This document shows, piece after piece, positions 33,294 to 45,466 of a stretch of 64,000 nucleotides of DNA. How positions within the stretch are numbered: position 1 is the first letter of the stretch; the number at the start of each line of letters is the position of its first letter. The notes beneath the pieces are model-generated. The model ran no database searches and had not been told where the DNA came from. It saw only the letters and a program-made list of their open reading frames with translations. The position numbers were made by a program, and so were the translations under genes. Source of the DNA: Excoecaria cochinchinensis (taxonomy: Eukaryota > Streptophyta > Magnoliopsida > Malpighiales > Euphorbiaceae); contig CANTUQ010000020.1 of NCBI GenBank assembly GCA_947683425.1, forward strand, positions 372,001 through 436,000, given 5' to 3'.

Positions 33294-33980
33294 GTAAGTA
33301 AAATAACTACTTTTTTAATTAGTTCAATTTATTTTTCATTTCTTCTTCCTTTAGCCTTAGAAATGATTAGAATGTTTTAGATGCCTTAAAAATCTAGGGA
33401 GAATGCTGCCCGTTTTTTTCTTTATTTCTTTATTATTTTGTAGTGCAATTAATATGAGCTTTTGCATGATCACATAGAAAATAGCATTTTTCTATACCTC
33501 TGTCTACTTTGTATTGTTGAGGCCTGAGGCCATTATTTTGTGTTGTTAGGGGCACACTCTTGCCGGGGTGCGTCCCATTTATATTTACATATTGTTGTTG
33601 AGGCCTGAGGCCTGGGTTGATGCCTTTTTATGCAGGAGGTTGGGCACGCCCTTGCCGGGGTGCTGCCCAAATTTTTATTCTTCATTCTAAAATTGAATAT
33701 TTTTGTGTATAATGCATACCTTGGGGTCTAGAAAGCCCATCTTTATTCGCTTTAAGTATTTCCTTGCCGATTGCATGTTTTTTCTGTATTGATATGTGCG
33801 AAGCATGCTGGGCAACATCCCTTGGCAGGACGTTCACCCCTTTTCGTTTATTATCTGTTTTTTTTATCTCGTATTCGGGCCGTTATTGCCCGGGTGAGGC
33901 CTAAATGGGCTTTCACCTAGAAAACAAGCCTAATAATGCCTGTTTTGCCAAATTTTCACCATCTAACATTTCTTTTGCAG
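33294..33980 (+). other. Putative 5'-UTR intron before the sense extra ORF
   Basis: Donor CAA|GTAAGT at 33294 and acceptor TTTCTTTTGCAG ending at 33980, one base before the ATG. The interior is T-rich with three copies of a GCC(C)TTGCCGGGGTG-like phrase. Tat-5 keeps the right half (57400-57679) with the same acceptor position, TTTTCAG|GATG. Confidence 0.6.
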
Positions 33981-33981
33981 G

Positions 33982-35994
33982 ATGCCTCCTAGACGTAGAG
34001 CACCACAGGCTCAGGCGGAGGTCGTGGTTCCGGGTTGGATGGACGATGAATCAGCTCAGAGATATAGGGTGCTGGCTCAGGTGGAGATTTGTGCTAGTCG
34101 CTTTGTGTCCCGGCCGTTCCTAGAGGCCCTAGGGATGGCCCCGGAGGTCGACATGCTTGTTGAGGGCCCCGGGTGGACAAAGGAATCGAAGTAAGATGCG
34201 ACGATTTTTTCCAGGAAATCCCCAGCGAAAAATACACACTATTCCTTCAGAGTTCCTTGACCCCCACTTTCCAGACCTTCCCAGAGGCCACCCAGCAGGT
34301 CCTAGCCACCCTACGTTATGGCGGCTTTCAAAGGTCAGATACAAAGCCAGGGGTAGTCCAGTTTTGGTTCGATAGCCAACAGTTCAGCATTACCAGGCAG
34401 AGGTTTGCTGAGGCCATGGGGCTCCCCAGAGAGGAGGGGGTCGAGATCCCACGACGAGCGGTGAGACGCGCCCACTGGGCGGCCATTGCCCTACCGGGAG
34501 TACTGTATGATCATGATACAACAAAGAGCACCGTGCTGGTGTCTCAGGCACTCCGGTACCTGCACAGAGTGCTCGCTCAACGCGATCGAGATCTGGAGCC
34601 TCTGGGCTATGGTGGCAGGCCAGTGCCTCAATGTTAGCCATGAGATCTTGGCTAACTTGGTTAGAGTTGGCAGAGGACTGACACCAGTGGTGATAGTGGG
34701 AGGAGTCATCACTCGGTTGCTTTTGGGTTTAGGAGTTGCCCAAGACAGGCTGAGAGGACCCCTGGATGAGGGGATACATGTGGATGCCGCGGCAGTGCAG
34801 ATGGGGATGATCTCGCAGAAATCAGGGCAGGCAGAGGCTTACAGAGTGATGTCCATCCGCGAGACCAGGCGGATGTTCTCACTTCCACCATTGGGTCCAA
34901 ACCTGGAGCAGCCAGAGCAGCAGCCTCCTCAGCCGGAGCAGCAACCTCCTCTGTCGGAGCATCAGCCTCCTCTACCCGAGCCGGAGCAGCAGCCTCCTCA
35001 GCCTCCCCAGCCTCAGCCTCAGACTGTGCCACCACCACCACAGCAGGAGCAGCCCAGGACCCCGTCGGATTTCGACATGGAGTTCACTATGGATGAGCTC
35101 TTTGCGGCTTCACCGGCGTCCAGAGCGCCGACTCCTGTCCCATCACCGAGCATCAGGGTATAGAGGTTTACCCACGAGCCCCCCGAGAGGTATCACCCAC
35201 ATTTTCAAGGTGACCCAGGAGCCTCCACCTCTGCAGCCAGCACAGCAGCAGCCAGCACAGCCTGACTTCTCCCAACTCCTCACATCCATGTTCGTAGCCT
35301 TAGAGCGACGACAGGATGAGAAAGACAGAGCTATACACGAGAGGTTAGACCGTCAGAGGGCTGCTATTCAGGAGCAGTCTCAGGGGATAGAGCATTTGGC
35401 TCAGGAGCAGGCCGGTTATATCGAGCACACCGCGTGAGAGCAGGCTCAGGTCCTGGAGGCCATCAGAGACGAGCAGGTGAGGCTGATAGAGCAGATCGCC
35501 CAGGGCTAGAGGGAGCTTAGGCAGCAGCTCGCTCATGAGATGAGGACGTCTCAGGACCAAGCGTCTCAGAGGGTTGATATGACCCTACAGATGATCGACG
35601 AGTCGCTCGACTCCCTGAGATCCCGGGTCCAGGCGATAGAGGGGATTCTCCCACCCTTGCTCATACCATGAGGGAGTTCAGAGAGCAGACAGAGCAGCGC
35701 CTAGAGCAGATGAGGAGGGCCGCTAGCGAGTAGACCATTCAGATGAGTCAGGTGTTCAAGAATCTAGGAGGCACAGTTTCAGAGACCTTAGGGTTTATGA
35801 GGACTTGTACCCAGCCCTTCTTGGATGGCTATGCTCAGATTAGATTCAGACAGGCCCATGATGCTGCGGTAGGACCTTTCACGGCTCAGCCTCCACCTCT
35901 GGCACAGCCAGCTCCACCTCCACCTCTGCCAGGGACAATGCATATATCCGATGATGAGGACCCTGATGAGCCCTCCGACTACACACCCCTCTGA
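33982..35994 (+). pseudogene. Tat-2 sense extra ORF (Athila-ORF1-like)
   Basis: ATG directly after the acceptor: MPPRRRAPQAQAEVVVPGWM, then SRFVSRPFLEALGM. Second frame (34173-34637): FQEIPSEKYTLF...LRYGGFQRSDT...FWFDSQQFSITRQRF and AEAMGLPREEG, then ALRYLHRVLAQ. Third frame (to 35163): LNVSHEILANLVRV, a long Pro/Gln-rich stretch and MEFTMDELFA. The tail (QEQ-rich, coiled-coil-like, then an acidic end DDEDPDEPSDYTPL) is broken by several TAG/TGA. Two frameshifts (about 34180 and 34580) and several stops make it a pseudogene. The layout (EFL-type segment, then F...LS...A.GLP) resembles the Athila ORF1/putative plant transposon proteins; not searched. Tat-5 has a homologue at 57680. Confidence 0.7.
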
Positions 35995-36440
35995 TGTTCA
36001 GGGAGTCATTTTTGTATTTTTGTACATTTTCACTTTGTATATACATTGTACAAAAATGGATATTTCTAGTGAAAAAAACTTTATTTTCAGTTTATGCATT
36101 TATTCAGTTATTTATGAATATATGTTTTCACATTTGCTCGTATTCCAAAATAAGGAAAACCAAAAAATGAATGAAAAAAAATGATGATGACAACTCAATA
36201 GAAAAGGATATAAATGAAACATGACCTGGTAGATAAAGCAAAACCACGCCATTCATAGACATGTTAAAAAAAATAACAACTCAAACATGAATTAACAAAA
36301 CCTTCTATCACACAGGTATAGAGAAACATCGATCAGAACACAAGCATCGATTAGAAGTCCGAACAAGGGCGCCCAAGATTCATGTCTTCTTGGAACGGGG
36401 AACCCAGCGAGATCTCCTCCTCTACAAAATCAAGATTACG
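35995..36440 (+). other. Tat-2 3' untranslated, AT-rich
   Basis: No ORF of note. Several runs of TGTATATTTT type and A-rich tracts that could act as a polyadenylation region for the sense ORF transcript. Confidence 0.5.
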
Positions 36441-36975
36441 GTCAGAGAGTACCTCGTCTCATAGTTCACGCGGGAGCCAGAGAGTGCTACGTGCCTTGCA
36501 GATCGGATGGGGGTTAGCAAGGGAACTTAGACAATCGAAGTTGTAGTTAGAGAATACTACTCTTCCTTTCGAGACTGTGGTCAGAGAGTACCGCTTCTCA
36601 CCAATCGAAGCTACAGTTAGAGAAACACTGCTCTTCACACCGAGTTTGTAGCCAGAGAGTGCTACATCTCTTTAACCCTGTGCAAGCCGAGACGAGGCCA
36701 GCAGAAGTCGAAGCTGCAGTTAGAGAAACACTGCTCTTCATACCGAGTTTGTAGCCAGAGAGTGCTACATCTCTTCAACCCTGCGCAAGCCGAGACGAGG
36801 CCAGCAGAAGTCGAAGCTGCAGTTAGAGAAACACTGCTCTTCATAGTGGATTTGTAGTCAGAGAGTGCTACATCTCCTCAATCCTGCGCAAGCCGAGACG
36901 AGGCCAGCAGAAGCAGAAGTTGCAGTTAGAGAAACACTGCTCTTCACATCGAGGTCGTGGCTAGAGAATGCTACA
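36440..36975. repeat. Satellite-like repeats in the Tat-2 3' region
   Basis: About five units of roughly 105 bp containing CAGTTAGAGAAACACTGCTC, GTAGCCAGAGAGTGCTACAT and GCAAGCCGAGACGAGGCCAG. The units start near 36614, 36718, 36823 and 36923, with degenerate ones before. Tat-5 has a related GCAAGCCGAGATGAGGC unit (58990-59310). Confidence 0.85.
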
Positions 36976-37157
36976 TTTCACCAACGCCTACAAGTCGAGA
37001 TGAGACCGATAGGGATATCCTCACACGCCGAACAGACTGAGATAAGGTCTACCCGGTAAAAGGCACGGGGGGTAAGGATCGCCAAAGGTACGCTTTCTTC
37101 CTTTCCGTCCTTTCTCTGAGTTTTGGCTTGTCTAGGCGCTTGTACACTAGTTTCCCC
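36976..37157 (+). other. Tat-2 sequence before the PPT
   Basis: Unrecognised, with GGCTTGTCTAGGCGCTTGTA and TACACTAGTTTCC matching the position and style of the pre-PPT sequence in Tat-1 and Tat-5. Confidence 0.5.
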
Positions 37158-37172
37158 AAAACTGGGGGCAAC
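37158..37172 (+). other. Tat-2 polypurine tract
   Basis: AAAACTGGGGGCAAC next to the 3' LTR. Confidence 0.85.
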
Positions 37173-39222
37173 TATAAGCACCGTGTCCCGGAGCGGTCCG
37201 AATCAGAGATTATCTTATGATGAAATCAGTGTCCGAGCCTGTACAAACGGTTTGGATTCGGAGGTTTTAGTCCCATACTCCACGAGAAATGAGTCTTTTC
37301 ACCTTTCGTCAGCAGAGGGGGAGAAAACAGGGAATTTTTGAGTTAAAAAGTATTTTTTTCACGACAGACGGCCAGCCCGTCTATTAGAGGCCAGCCCGTC
37401 GCCTGGGGTCACATAGGACCCATGATTTTTCTGACGCCCGTCAGAAGGCTCCGCCTATTCCTGAACATGCCACCTGGTTTTTCGGAGCACGCAACCTCTC
37501 CAACGCCCATCGGTGGAAATGGCAGGGCCGTCGGATGAATCCTTCTGTCAGAAGGATTCTTCCGACGCCCGTCTCCACATCCGACACCCGTCGGTCGCGC
37601 CTGGCCTATAAAAGCTTTGATTTTCTTCCTAAAAAGGGTTCCAAAATTTTTCAGGAGGGGAAACTCTGCCCAAATTTAAGCATATTTTCTCTCTCTTCCA
37701 GCAAACACATATATTGAGAAATTTCTTTTAATTTGAGAATCAAACCGTTAAAAAGGAGCTAAAACTAATTAGTTTTCTTCGGGTTTTTGATTTCAAAGTC
37801 AGTCTTTTTGAGGGGTTAAGAAGGAAACAATCTATTTTCCTCTTTCCTAACCTTTCATTTCGTTTCTCGTGGAGCGCGCGGGACTCTAATCGACACCAAG
37901 AATCTCACTAAATCATTATCTGAGGGTAAATATTCCGGACTTATTCTCCGTGTTATTTCATCTTTATCCTTTATTTTCGCTGTTCTTTTGGCTTTTTGCT
38001 TTCACTTCTGTTTATTTTGATTCTCTTCATCTTATTTTATGATAAAAACCATTTTTGCTTTGAAAAAGAGAGTTTTTACAGTTTATTTTCGGAGACAGTG
38101 GTGACCGACGGGTCATCTGCTTCACCGACGCCCGTCGGTCACCCCACTCATAGACGCCCTCTCTCTTGAGTGAGCGATGGGACACGTTAGTCATTTTGAC
38201 TGACGCCCGTCGGTCACTCGATAGAGGCCGTCATTGGGTCTATCTCCACGTTTCCAAATCTCTTCTATTTCTCTCAAGTCTTTTGACTTCATTTATGTTG
38301 AGCTTTCATATATTAACATCTTTTAACTTTCTGTGAGCATATATTGATTTTCTTGGACTATCCTGAGCTCGAGGGGCGATCTACCATGCTCGAAGGATTC
38401 CGTCCGGTTTAGTTTTCTAACCTTCTTAGTTATTTCCTTTATTTGCTTATTCATTAATTATTCTATGCACATGAGTATACCCTTCTTGTATCCCGCTAAA
38501 TATAAAAATTGATTAATGTTTTATATTCAATAAAATGAGGTTTTCATAAACGTAAGGACCCAATGTCCTATTTTTATCCAATAAAAATCCTCTCAATAAA
38601 ATAGCCATTTTGATAATGATGCATGCGGGGACCCAAGTCCTCAAAATAAGCAATGCCCCGATTTGTGTATGTATCGCACATTTATAAAAGGGAGTTGTAT
38701 TCTGCTCCTTGTATTATTGTAATTTATTGCTTTCGCTATTTGCTTGCTCATTTACTACTTTCTAAATGTGAATAAATGCGCCTTTAATCAATTCCATCGT
38801 GTGGAGAGAGAGCGAATTAATGATAATTAAAATTTGATCATAAAATAATCAAGGTAGAAATAGATGAGAAGTCCCGAACCCAGCTCTGATCTTTGGGCTC
38901 ACACAGGCGAGAGGTTTACCCTCCAAGACACCTCTTGTGTCATGAGATTTTGGCATTAATCCTAGGCTCCTTAGGGCGAGAGGTTTACCCTCCAAGACCC
39001 CTCTGGTTGGCCCAAAATGGATACTAAGCGCAGTCTTAGGCTCTCCGAGGCGAGAGAAACTTTCCCAATGTTCTATTGGGTGGCGACTCCATGAAACCTC
39101 CTTGTTGCCCAACATAGACGCACTTGCGATTTACTACAAGCTATTAGCGGGCCCTCAAATGCCCAGATCGCCCTCAAGCGGGCGGTCACACAGGCGGCCG
39201 CGGGGATCCGGCGCGCGTCACA
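37173..39222 (+). repeat. Tat-2 3' LTR (2050 bp)
   Basis: Partner of 8389-10439. It begins TATAAGCACC instead of TGTAAGCATC, so the terminal TG is mutated to TA. TATA box at 37607-37614. Ends GGCGCGCGTCACA. Confidence 0.92.
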
Positions 39223-39227
39223 CATAC
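39223..39227. repeat. Right target-site duplication of Tat-2
   Basis: CATAC against TATAC at 8384-8388. Confidence 0.65.
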
Positions 39228-40690
39228 GCAAAAAAAATAAAAAATAAAAAACACAATTTTTGCCCCAGATCATCCGAGTCTAACTTGTCCCCAATCTCAA
39301 CCGTTGAAAAACCAAGCCTAACCTGTCCCCAATCTCAACCATTGAAAGCCACTTTAGAAACTGCACCACCGAAGTCGACAAAAGCCAAGTGTGAGATTTC
39401 ACAACCAAGCCCCAAATAAGGAACCCATCACCTCAACCAGTCTGTACAAGGGCCAAGAACAAAACTTTTATACAAAAAGAACCACTCTCAGAAGTAGCAG
39501 CATCTCCGGCTAACGAAGAAGAAAGCGAATTCGATCAACATCGACAAACAGAAGGAGGGTCCATGGCAGAGGCTAAATAAAGAATAAAAAATAAAAAAGA
39601 GAGAAAATATTCAATCAAGAAAACCCGCGAGGGCTGATTGATAACAGGAGTTTAATGCTCTCAAGATCTATCCCGAGGTTAGATAAGGTCTCATATTTTT
39701 GAGTAAATGCCAAATAGTGATCATGTGTTATGAAATCAGATTGAAATATATGCATTTATGCAAAGATGTATTGGTGTGACCAGAGTAGTTTATTTTGCGT
39801 ACTCAAAATTGTCTGGTTCCGGCATAAAACGAGCACATTGTTACCAACTACCCTTTGCCACTCTCACCGCTCGGGAACTTCAATGAACTCATCTTTCTAC
39901 CCACTGTAAAGCCAATCCTACACCATCTTCATTACGAGAACCAAGCTCAGGCAACCACGATCTAAGACACAAATACGCGCCGATTACACCTGAAATATCC
40001 TTTACGACAACTTTAGCCCCACCACAAAAAAAAGGTCGTTAGAGATGAAAATCGTGACTGGTGCTCTAAGCAAATGTTAGGTCAAAGGGAAGGGTGAAAA
40101 CTTGGGAACAGGCGGTCTGTCCTATAAAAAAGTGAAATGAATAAAAGCCACTGGATTATGTTGGGTCCATGCCAGGAAAAAAATAAGGCACAGGGTTATG
40201 TGAAAATCTGAAAAGGACGCATTTCCCGCTAAGAAAAGACAGTGTGAAAATCCATGAGGGACGTACTCCCTTTAAAAAATGACTACAGGTATCGGAGGAG
40301 AACCTCATAAACCCCCAGAGGCATGAAATTCGAAAGCAATTTCAAGGGGCACTGATCCTACTGTAAATTACGACCAAACTGGCTGTCATCTCCAAATCCA
40401 CTCAGATGAATTCTTATCAGAGCAGAACCTCATAATCCCCTAGAGGCATGAAACTCAAAAGCAATTCCAAGGGGCACCAATCCTACTACAAATTACGACC
40501 AAACCAGCTGTCGCCTCCAAAATCCACTTAGACGAATTCTTGTCCTGCATTCCTGCATACATATGCATCTCACGTGCATGCTCACCACTCTTCCTGCATA
40601 TTTTTCTTTCTAAGGCTTGCAGAAAGAAAGAATCAATGCCAACGCCAATGAAAGGGCAAGCGACAACATCAATCAAAACATCAATTCAAT
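39228..40690 (+). other. Tat-1 3' region continuing after Tat-2
   Basis: No ORF. It aligns, inverted, with Tat-3 21400-22640: CTCAACCAGTCTGTACAAG, AGAACCACTCTCAGAAG, AGGAGGGTCCATGGCA, GAAAACCCGCGAGGGCTGAT. At 39262-39350 a phrase CTAAC(C/T)TGTCCCCAATCTC is duplicated. The stretch 40130-40340 is the antisense intron-like module (minus strand), and part of the downstream text (40300-40400 and 40415-40520) is duplicated in tandem. Confidence 0.65.
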
Positions 40691-40916
40691 CCAAGCCAAC
40701 TAACCGAAGACCTCTCAGGGGGCAAGCAGCCAAAGGCTTCTCAGGGAGCAGCGAACCGAAGACCTCTCAGGGGGCGATCAACCGAAGACCTCTCAGGGGG
40801 CAGCTATCCGAAAACCTCTCAGGAGGCAGTTATTCGAAGACCTCTCATGGGGCAATCAACTGAAGACTTCTCAGGGAGCAGCTAACCGAAGACCTCTCAG
40901 GGGGCGTGTAACACAC
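40690..40916. repeat. Satellite repeats of Tat-1, left part
   Basis: About eight units of 28-30 bp: ACCGAAGACCTCTCAGGGGG and CA(G/A)CTA variants. Continues at 42669 after the Tek-2 insertion. It is the same repeat, opposite strand, as that of Tat-4 (48825-49735). Confidence 0.88.
40912..40916. repeat. Left target-site duplication of Tek-2
   Basis: GGGCG, identical to 42669-42673. Confidence 0.85.
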
Positions 40917-42668
40917 CTATACCCCCAGGAAGGAATACCGGGGAGTCACAAGCCAAATGCACACGTACTCGTACACACACATGCACAAAGGTGGAAGCTA
41001 TACCAGTAAAATAATTAGAAAAACTTGGGCCAAACAACTGCTCTTATCATACATATAAACTGTACATATCACAAAAACTTTATACTTAATACATTACAAC
41101 AACTCAAGCTTTATACAACAATCAATATCACAAGGCATGTCATGTTTAACACTAACTCTTATACCGTGGCATTACTTACCCAAATAGCTAATTTTATACT
41201 CATTCGGTAAACCTAAACATGCATGGTAAAGACCCCAGGAATGTTTTGGTGTAATACGGGTTCAATTCGGGAAGAAAAACACCAAAAAATATACAAATTG
41301 GTTGAGGGGAAAGGTGGGGAATTGATTCATGTCAACCATAGGCTCTAAATCAAGAGGAAAATCACTCTTATAACCTGCTCTGTCGCGCTCGCGACAAAAG
41401 GCTCCATCAGGAACCTACACGAGACTACTTCTCACCTCAAACTTGTATCATCTAAAACGACATTTAGAAGTAATTTTTAGGCAAAAAGTCCTTCTTAACG
41501 ATTCTTCTATAGGAAGCTATATTTCCAATGGGACAAGTTTCAGGTCTTTTGGACATCTACAACAAAAGATATGATCTAAACAATATGAACTGCTTAAATG
41601 AACCGGCCAAAGTAGAGACACCTTTGTTTTGGCCGATTTCCAGGGTCTTAAAAAAAGAATTTGCTCAAGGTTATTTCTGAGACTTTTATAGGTATTACAG
41701 TCATGGTTCTAATGGATCAACAATCATTCAATTCAGAGGTCTATAACTATACTTATGCAAAATATTACACAAAGGTCAGATAACAAGTAAGCAGAATTTG
41801 CCAAATCAAACTTTATCATTAACATACACACTTAATTGATCAATTCACGTACTCAAAACATATATACCCATAAATCATGAACATATACACACATATATCA
41901 TGAAAACACTGCAAGCAATCAGAATGAACTAAAATGAAAATCGCACACGATCCCGACCTCTAGGAGCTTGATCACAGCTCTTTACTCGTTTCCGATCTTC
42001 TCCTTCCCTTTATCCAATTTCTTATCCACAGCTTTAACACACTCTCTTCAACCCATCCAAGTAACTCACTCAAAGAGCAAAACAAATGAAGAAGAAAAGG
42101 AATAAAAGAAAGAACAAGAGAGGGAGCACGGCAGAAAACCAAAGAAAGAGCAAAAGAAAAACAAAAAGGAAAGCAAAGGCCAAAAAGCAGAAAATGAAAG
42201 AAAGAACAAAGGCTGAAGGCAAAACAACATGGGAAAGAAAGCAAATTAGCTGGTCAACCTTCATCCAAAGGTGATTAATGCCACCAACTAGCCTTAATTC
42301 CCACTAACCCCATTTATTAACTAACAAGCAAACAAGTCAAAGCCAAGTGTCACTCCCTCTTGTTGCCAAGTATCAATCTCCTACGATGCCACATATCATG
42401 CTCCTACATTGCCACTTGTCAATAATCCAAACTCCAAAACCCTTGAAACTCACTTATGCATGCATTATGTGGGAGGGTTCTGTCGCACTCGCGAGAGAAC
42501 TCTCGCACACAACACCTACTCTTCTTCTCAAGCCACACTTACACCATCGAAACCTTACACCCCCCAAAAACTTACAAATCCAAATAATCACAGCTCGATA
42601 CACTTCTAAACTCATCCAAACCCGACAAAAACTCGTCATAACTTCTAGGGCCAAATCGAGGTGTTACA
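40917..42668 (-). mobile_element. Tek-2, solo LTR related to Tek-1
   Basis: 1752 bp, TGTAACACACCTATACCCCC at the left and GAGGTGTTACA at the right, with a perfect 5-bp TSD (GGGCG) and no internal domain. That is the product expected from LTR-LTR recombination. Sequence similar to the Tek-1 LTR in parts (TCGCGACA palindrome at 41389-41405; ACGAGACTACTTCTCACCTC). Same minus orientation inferred from the matching left end. Confidence 0.9.
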
Positions 42669-42925
42669 GGGCGATCAATTGAAGACTTCTCAGGGAGCAG
42701 CTAACCGAAGACCTCTCAAGGGGCGATCAACTGAAGACTTCTCAGGGAGCAGCCAGCTAATCAAAGACCTCTCAGGGCGCAATCAACTGAAAACCACTCA
42801 GGGGGCACCAGCCAATCAAAGACCTCTAAGGGGGCAATCAACTGAAGACCTCTCAGGGGCCACCAGCCAGTTAAAGATCTCTCAAGGGGAACCAGCCAAC
42901 CGAAGACCTCTCAGGGGGCACCACC
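42669..42925. repeat. Satellite repeats of Tat-1, right part
   Basis: Continuation of the 40690-40916 array, about eight more units, some with an inserted CCAGCCAAT. Confidence 0.85.
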
Positions 42926-43045
42926 TCAGAAAGGATAACACACCAACAATCTCTTCTAGTCTAGGAAAGCGACCGCCTCAGGTACGTGTCTCTTCCCTTC
43001 TTTTTTGAATTTTAGCTCACCTAGAGACCTAAGTTCTAGGTTCCC

Positions 43046-43061
43046 CAAAATTGGGGGCAAC
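43046..43061 (+). other. Tat-1 polypurine tract
   Basis: CAAAATTGGGGGCAAC next to the LTR. Confidence 0.85.
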
Positions 43062-45290
43062 TGTAGACACCGGGTCCTGAGGCGGTCTAAGATCAGAATT
43101 ACCTGATGATGAAAGTTATACTTGCCACAAGTAAAGGTGTCGAAAATGATGTTCTCCTTGTAAAAAAAATCCATTTGTTCCTCAAAAATTTTCAATGCAA
43201 AAATTTGTTTCTTTTGCTCTCTTTTATTCCTTTTTACTATTTATATTTATTTTCTTTTTTTATTTTATTTTTTTATTATTTTTCGTTTCGCGTGTCAAGC
43301 ATACGGGCCGTGCCCACCGCGGAGTTACTCGTGCCTGCGGGCGCATGTGTAGCAGAGCAGCACGCGGTAGGGGCCACGTGCGCTGTAGCAGCTGCGCGCG
43401 TCGCCGAGTGCGCGCGCCCCCCCCGGCCGCGGTCGCTGTTTCCTGCGATTTCTGATTTTTTTTCAGTCTATTTTTTTCATTTTTTCACATTTTTGTGCAA
43501 TTCTCGATTAGCTAAAAATGAAAACACTTTTGTTCTCTTCATATTTTTGGCCAAGACAGAAAATTAAAAGGGAGATTAGTCTTCATTTCAAAGGGAGCTG
43601 CCATTTTATTCAAAATGAAATTTTTAGTTTTTCTCTCAAAAAGAAAACAAGGGCAGCTGATTGTTTTCTTTCAAAGGCAAAAAGTCATCAAGATTTTTTC
43701 AAGCTTCAACTTTCTTTTCTTCTTCTTTTTTTGGAAAATAGTTTTTCATCCGGGAATAGATTTAAGCAAGGAAAATCAAATTCCTCTTGTCTTGGATCAT
43801 CCCTCCAAAAACATTTCCTTAAGTTCATTTATTTAAAACATAAAGCTTTATATTTTCTTCAAATATTTATCACCATAAATTTGACAAGGAGGACGGATCA
43901 AGGCATCCTATTTTTCGATCTATAAATTCTGAGGGTAAACATTTTTGGACCCGTCCTCATTTATTTTTGTATATCATTTATTGTTGTTAATATTTTTATT
44001 TTCAGTTATTATTACCCTATTCTTAATTCATTTCTAGCATTTTTTTTGGTGCGTATCACTGTTGGCATACTATGGTTTCAACTTGATTCTTATTGTTTTA
44101 ATTTTGCCATCCTTCGTGTTATTATCCTTGTTGTTTGCACGATTTATTTTAATCCCAACTCACATGTAGATTGTTTGTTCATTAAATTAATTTGCCCAAC
44201 TTGATTAATTTTTAGAATTATTACTAATATTCTTAATATCATTTTTTCTTTCTGAGATTTATTGTGACTTGCATTATGTGCGGGCATCCCCGTGACCCCT
44301 CGGATGGGTCGCGATGCATCGAGGATCATATCGGTTTCGGTGAGATCTTTCCTTTCCCTCCTCTTTGTGTTGTGCTTGTTTGTGAATAATTATTTTATTT
44401 ATGCACGCGTGTGATAAAAAAACCACAAAAATACTTGTACAATTAAATTGGAATTTTTACTAACAAAATTGGGACCAATATCCAGCGTTTTAACTAAGAA
44501 ATGTAAAACATCACAATAAAACGAAGAGTAAAATTTTCCCCAAAAATGGGATCACTCATCCCAGTTTTTCAACTCAACAATCAATTAACTCTTCGGTCCC
44601 TCTTCAAAATAGGCGCGAAGGAACCAATGTTCCTAAACCAAACGAATGCCTCGATTTATGTATGCTTTTCTTATGTTTGTTTTTTCCTGATTGTTTAAAT
44701 TTGTGTTCATTTTTTTTTGGGCCCTTGTAATTAATTTTTAGGGCAATATTATTTAATTCTCGTTTGGGATTGTATTCCATCCCAATGTACTTTTTTATCT
44801 TCTTTTAATGGGGTTGTATTCCGCCCCAATTTCTCTTGTAATTGTGTGATTGCTTGTTTACCGCTTTCCTTTATCGCTTTATCTATAGCTTTCCTTTATC
44901 GCTTTTCTTTATTTTCTTTACGTGCTTGTGATGCGCCTTTAATTTAAACGCATAAATCGTGTGAGATAAGAGATAGAATTTAGGAAGTTAAAAACTCATT
45001 TATAATTAACCAAAGCATAAATAAGAGTGAAGTTCCGAACACCAATCTCTGGTCTAGACCAATAAGAGGTTAGAGACTTTTCTAAATTTCTTGTAAATTG
45101 GGTGACGACTCCATGATACATCAAAGGTGCCTAAAGGCGTCATGGGGCTAGATGTTCCTTTTCAATATTCTATTGGGAAGGAAGCATCCAAGATGTCTCA
45201 TGGTGCCCATGATCAAAAAGACGCGAACCAGTCCCTCGAATCCTAAAAGCGGGTTCAAGCGAGGGCCATTGCTGGGTTCGGCGCGTGTCA
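43062..45290 (+). repeat. Tat-1 3' LTR (2229 bp)
   Basis: TGTAGACACCGGGTCCTGAG at the start, GGCGCGTGTCA at the end. It has a short CpG-rich block (43295-43445) in U3 and TATAAATT at 43921. Bases 44280-44340 and 44990-45280 align with the corresponding, inverted Tat-3 LTR parts (GGGTGGCGACTCC/GGTGACGACTCC region). Only one LTR is in the window, so age cannot be compared. Confidence 0.88.
43295..43445. repeat. CpG-rich block in the Tat-1 LTR
   Basis: Dense GCGC and CGCG, ending CGCGCGCCCCCCCCGGCCGC; corresponds in position to the larger blocks of Tat-3 and Tat-4. Confidence 0.7.
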
Positions 45291-45466
45291 CTAAACCCAA
45301 GCACTTACGTCTTCAAAACCCAACTCCAAAAACTCAGAAGAACCCACTTCCAACTTGAAGAATCACGTTATGGCAACCAAGAGAGAGCAAGAAAGAAAGG
45401 AAGATAAAGAATGAGAAGAAGAGGGAGACGTGAGCAAGAAGAAAATTCTGCTTTTCCTTGCTTCCC
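45291..45466 (-). mobile_element. Tek-3 LTR remnant, piece between Tat-1 and Tat-4
   Basis: 176 bp of AG-rich, non-coding sequence that continues at 57012 after Tat-4. It is an older LTR that received Tat-1 on its left and Tat-4 here. Confidence 0.65.
45462..45466. repeat. Left target-site duplication of Tat-4
   Basis: TTCCC, identical to 57007-57011. Confidence 0.88.

Larger units (their letters stand above)
8389..39222 (+). mobile_element. Tat-2, Tat/Ogre-like element with gag, pol and two extra ORFs (contains Tat-3)
   Basis: Order: 5' LTR 8389-10439, PBS 10441, leader, gag, protease, RT, RNase H, archaeal-type RNase H, [Tat-3 at 16666-30089], integrase, antisense extra ORF, sense extra ORF, satellite repeats, PPT, 3' LTR 37173-39222. 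Without Tat-3 it is about 17.4 kb, in the size range of Ogre/Tat elements. Two RNase H domains, the missing chromodomain and the extra ORFs downstream of integrase are known traits of the Tat lineage. Several nonsense mutations and frameshifts in gag-pol make this copy defective. It is the only source of pol in the window. Confidence 0.92.
1..45290 (+). mobile_element. Tat-1, gag-only Tat/Ogre-like LTR element (5' end outside window, split by three insertions)
   Basis: Ty3/gypsy element on the plus strand. What is visible: gag without its first residues, a short pol-linker relic, a 3' untranslated region with satellite repeats, a PPT and a complete 3' LTR (43062-45290). The 5' LTR and leader lie left of base 1. 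It is split by Tek-1 (862-7051), Tat-2 (8389-39222) and the solo LTR Tek-2 (40917-42668). Both sides of each insertion join: gag resumes in frame after Tek-1, and the 3' region after Tat-2 aligns with the matching part of Tat-3. No RT or integrase is present, so it is non-autonomous. The right flank after the LTR is CTAAA (45291-45295); the matching left TSD should lie outside the window. Confidence 0.85.
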
